Below are positions 62,095 to 64,000 of a DNA stretch of 64,000 bases, in pieces. Within the stretch, counting starts at the first letter, position 1. Each line of letters opens with the position of its first letter. The notes below the pieces were generated by a model, which was not told the DNA's origin, did not search any database, and worked only from the letters and a program-made list of their open reading frames with translations. The stretch is from the NCBI GenBank assembly GCA_013822735.1, contig PNKZ01000013.1, forward strand, positions 101,505 through 165,504, given 5' to 3'. The translations under genes and the position numbers were made by a program. This stretch comes from Pirellula sp. Its GTDB lineage: Bacteria > Planctomycetota > Planctomycetia > Pirellulales > PNKZ01.

Positions 62095-64000
62095 ATGCAC
62101 AACGACGTGATTAAAAGCGCTGACCCAAACCGTCGCCGTCTGTTTACCCGTGCCGGAGTTAGCGTGCGGGAATGGGCGCAATTTATATTGCGGTCCGTCG
62201 CGGAGTTTTGTTCGGTGTGGCGTTACGTCGCTTACGACTATTCGCGAGAGATTTGGAATCGTTTGCTCGACGTCCGAACAGTGCGCTTGACCAAGCGAGG
62301 GCATTATCGTCGCAATCACGGCCGCCAACTGGGCGTAGAGTGCCTGGAAGACCGTGCGGTACTAACGGTCAGCGCAGTGTTGAACGTCACGACATTAACC
62401 GTTACCGTCGATAGTTCCGTAGGCAATAGCACCGCATTCATCCGATACGATGACGCGGCATCCGCGTATCGGGTGAGAGACGCGTCCGGCGATATCGCTT
62501 CGTTCGCCGCCGCTTCGACTACGGCCATTACGGTTAACGGCACTGCATTGGCGAACGAATCCGTAGTTTTCGAAGGAGCGGGTGCGCTGCAGAATTTCGA
62601 TCTGACCGGCGCGGTCAATGTTAGCAGCACGATCGAAAACGCCACGGCAAGCAGGAATCTATCGTTCGGATCGGTAGTCATCGGCGCGAATGTCTCGACG
62701 GTGGTCAACAACGCTATCGTCGCGAAGACGGGAGGATCGATCACCATCGATTCCGGTACCGTAACGCTCGCAGCCTCGTTGACTTCGAACTCCGTCGACG
62801 TCAATGTTCGCGCTACTACCGCCGGTTTGACGGTTAATCAAGCTATCGCCGCTAACTCCGGCACGGTCCGACTCATCTCGGCGGGGAACATCGCGCAAGG
62901 CCCTAACGGAGTCATCACCGCAGCCGCGCTTAGCGCCGTCAACACGAGCCTCGCGGCCGGCAATATCGACCTTACGACGTCCACCACGGCCAACAATGTC
63001 GGCACGTTTGCGGCAAGAAATGATTTCGGCGGCGGGTCGATTAAGTACCGCGACGCGGACGGCTTCTCCGTCGGCAGCTTGGCGACATCCGGCGGCTTCA
63101 CCGGGTCGACAGGCGTCGTGACGGCGGACAACCTGACTGTTGGAGCCTCTTCCGGAAGTATCACGCTTCAGTCGGGCGCAACTGCCGCAGGCGGCCTATC
63201 CATTGATCAACAGATCCGCACGGGAGCCGTCAACGCTGCTAATCCCGACAATCGCGGCGACGTACGCCTAAGTGCCCGCGGTAGCGTCTTCCAAAACGAA
63301 ACCACCGGGCTGATTACAACCGACCGACTGGGGGTCGAAGTCCGCAGCACCGCCGCGGTCGGCAGCACTATCACGTTGCAAGGCTCCAATTCAGCGCGGT
63401 TCTTCTCGGCGGAGAACCATGTCGCCGGAACGGGAGTGTCCGCTTACATCGCTTATGTCGATGCCGACGACCTCACGATCGACTCCGTGTCGCTCGATGG
63501 AACGCTCTTTGCCGGCACCACGGGCGTGAAGACGGAAGGTGGGGACGGTACGCAGTTCTCCGCCGACGTGTTCCTTAAGGCCGGTGCTACGGCCGCCGGT
63601 TTCCTCAACGTCGACCAAGCGATCACGGCAGGCGTCGCAACGCCCTTAACCCGAGGTAACGTCCATCTGAGTGCGCGTGGCGATATCACGCAGCTGGCGA
63701 CCGGAGTCATTACGGCCAATACACTTGGCGCGGAAGTTATGAGCACCGCCAACGCCGGGAGTGTTATTAACCTCGCAGCGGTGGCCAACAGCGTGAACTC
63801 GTTCTCGGCAGCAAATAATGCCGCCGCGACTTCGTCCGCCGACGGTTACATTAAGTATCGCGATGCCGATGTTCTCACAATCAGCGCCCTGGGGGGCGTT
63901 ATCATCGGGTCGATGCCCATATTCAACGGCACAAGCGGACTCACCACCGCCAGCAACGGCGCGGGCGTCGCCGGGAACGTCACCATCGTCGCCGGCGGCG
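62095..64000 (+). CDS. Giant surface protein, 5' part, LEDR-type N-terminus and long repeats (truncated by window)
   Basis: An open frame of 635 codons that runs off the window. The ATG at 62095 is the first after an in-frame stop at 62080. The N-terminal ~80 residues are basic and lack a standard signal peptide; residues 80-90 read GVECLEDRAVL, the LE-LEDR-x-L type motif that marks many planctomycete extracellular giants. After that the protein is Thr/Ala/Ser-rich with long repeats of about 115-140 residues; recurring blocks are RLSARG/HLSARG, TGVITANTLG, SGSITLQSGATAAGG, and YRDADGFSV / YVDADDLTI / YRDADVLTI. This is typical of secreted adhesin-like proteins. The full size and C-terminal anchor cannot be seen. 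Confidence 0.88.
   Translation, partial: MHNDVIKSADPNRRRLFTRAGVSVREWAQFILRSVAEFCSVWRYVAYDYSREIWNRLLDVRTVRLTKRGHYRRNHGRQLGVECLEDRAVLTVSAVLNVTTLTVTVDSSVGNSTAFIRYDDAASAYRVRDASGDIASFAAASTTAITVNGTALANESVVFEGAGALQNFDLTGAVNVSSTIENATASRNLSFGSVVIGANVSTVVNNAIVAKTGGSITIDSGTVTLAASLTSNSVDVNVRATTAGLTVNQAIAANSGTVRLISAGNIAQGPNGVITAAALSAVNTSLAAGNIDLTTSTTANNVGTFAARNDFGGGSIKYRDADGFSVGSLATSGGFTGSTGVVTADNLTVGASSGSITLQSGATAAGGLSIDQQIRTGAVNAANPDNRGDVRLSARGSVFQNETTGLITTDRLGVEVRSTAAVGSTITLQGSNSARFFSAENHVAGTGVSAYIAYVDADDLTIDSVSLDGTLFAGTTGVKTEGGDGTQFSADVFLKAGATAAGFLNVDQAITAGVATPLTRGNVHLSARGDITQLATGVITANTLGAEVMSTANAGSVINLAAVANSVNSFSAANNAAATSSADGYIKYRDADVLTISALGGVIIGSMPIFNGTSGLTTASNGAGVAGNVTIVAGG

Overview
The window looks like a chromosomal segment of a planctomycete, probably of the Pirellulales type. 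The evidence is the gene repertoire: giant autotransporter-associated beta-strand repeat proteins with PEP-CTERM tails, a DUF1592 plus DUF1552 pair, a large heme-binding CxxCH dehydrogenase-like protein, DUF1080, NIPSNAP, PQQ-like propeller and sialate O-acetylesterase proteins, and a surface protein with an N-terminal LEDR-type motif. The DNA is GC-rich, so long antisense open frames are common; these were left out. No rRNA, tRNA, CRISPR array, insertion sequence or phage gene was recognised. Calls rest on reading motifs, not on database searches.

Layout. 74-14527 (minus) is one 14.5 kb gene for a 4,817-residue secreted repeat protein. 14.5-16.7 kb is mostly non-coding but holds a probably frameshifted hypothetical gene and a 41-codon membrane miniprotein. 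16.7-22.6 kb is a plus-strand run: DUF4190, MMPL/RND transporter, LssY-C protein, PQQ-like lipoprotein and DUF1080. 22.6-33.8 kb mixes an SGNH hydrolase, a Gly/Asn-rich TPR protein with a strong terminator, a large membrane protein, SRPBCC, the CxxCH protein, a PD40 propeller protein and a secreted beta-carbonic anhydrase. 34-38 kb has a methyltransferase-like gene, a small membrane protein, and a D-mannonate oxidoreductase-like SDR next to a PfkB sugar kinase. 38-43 kb has the DUF1592/DUF1552 pair and an outer-membrane barrel. 43-48.3 kb (minus) is a second PEP-CTERM beta-strand repeat protein. 48.7-51 kb is a Tat-exported PhoD-like phosphatase. 51.3-56.2 kb is a glycan cluster: glycosyltransferase, RfbH-type dehydrase, membrane glycosyltransferase and UDP-galactopyranose mutase. 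56.2-61.3 kb has HrpB, a double NIPSNAP protein and a sialate O-acetylesterase. 61.3-62.1 kb is rich in inverted repeats, and from 62095 to the window end runs the 5' part of another giant surface protein.

The content points to an envelope and polysaccharide lifestyle: large surface proteins, enzymes for polysaccharide-derived sugars (uronate pair, DUF1080, sialate esterase) and making surface glycans (RfbH, Glf, two glycosyltransferases). A recurrent architectural feature is that convergent gene pairs are packed almost stop-to-stop; two pairs share a single CTAG for both stop codons. No clearly new multi-gene system was identified. The best leads are the three-module giant protein, the LEDR-motif surface protein at the right edge, the frameshifted gene near 15.8 kb and the complete iron-sulfur dehydrase without its usual partners.
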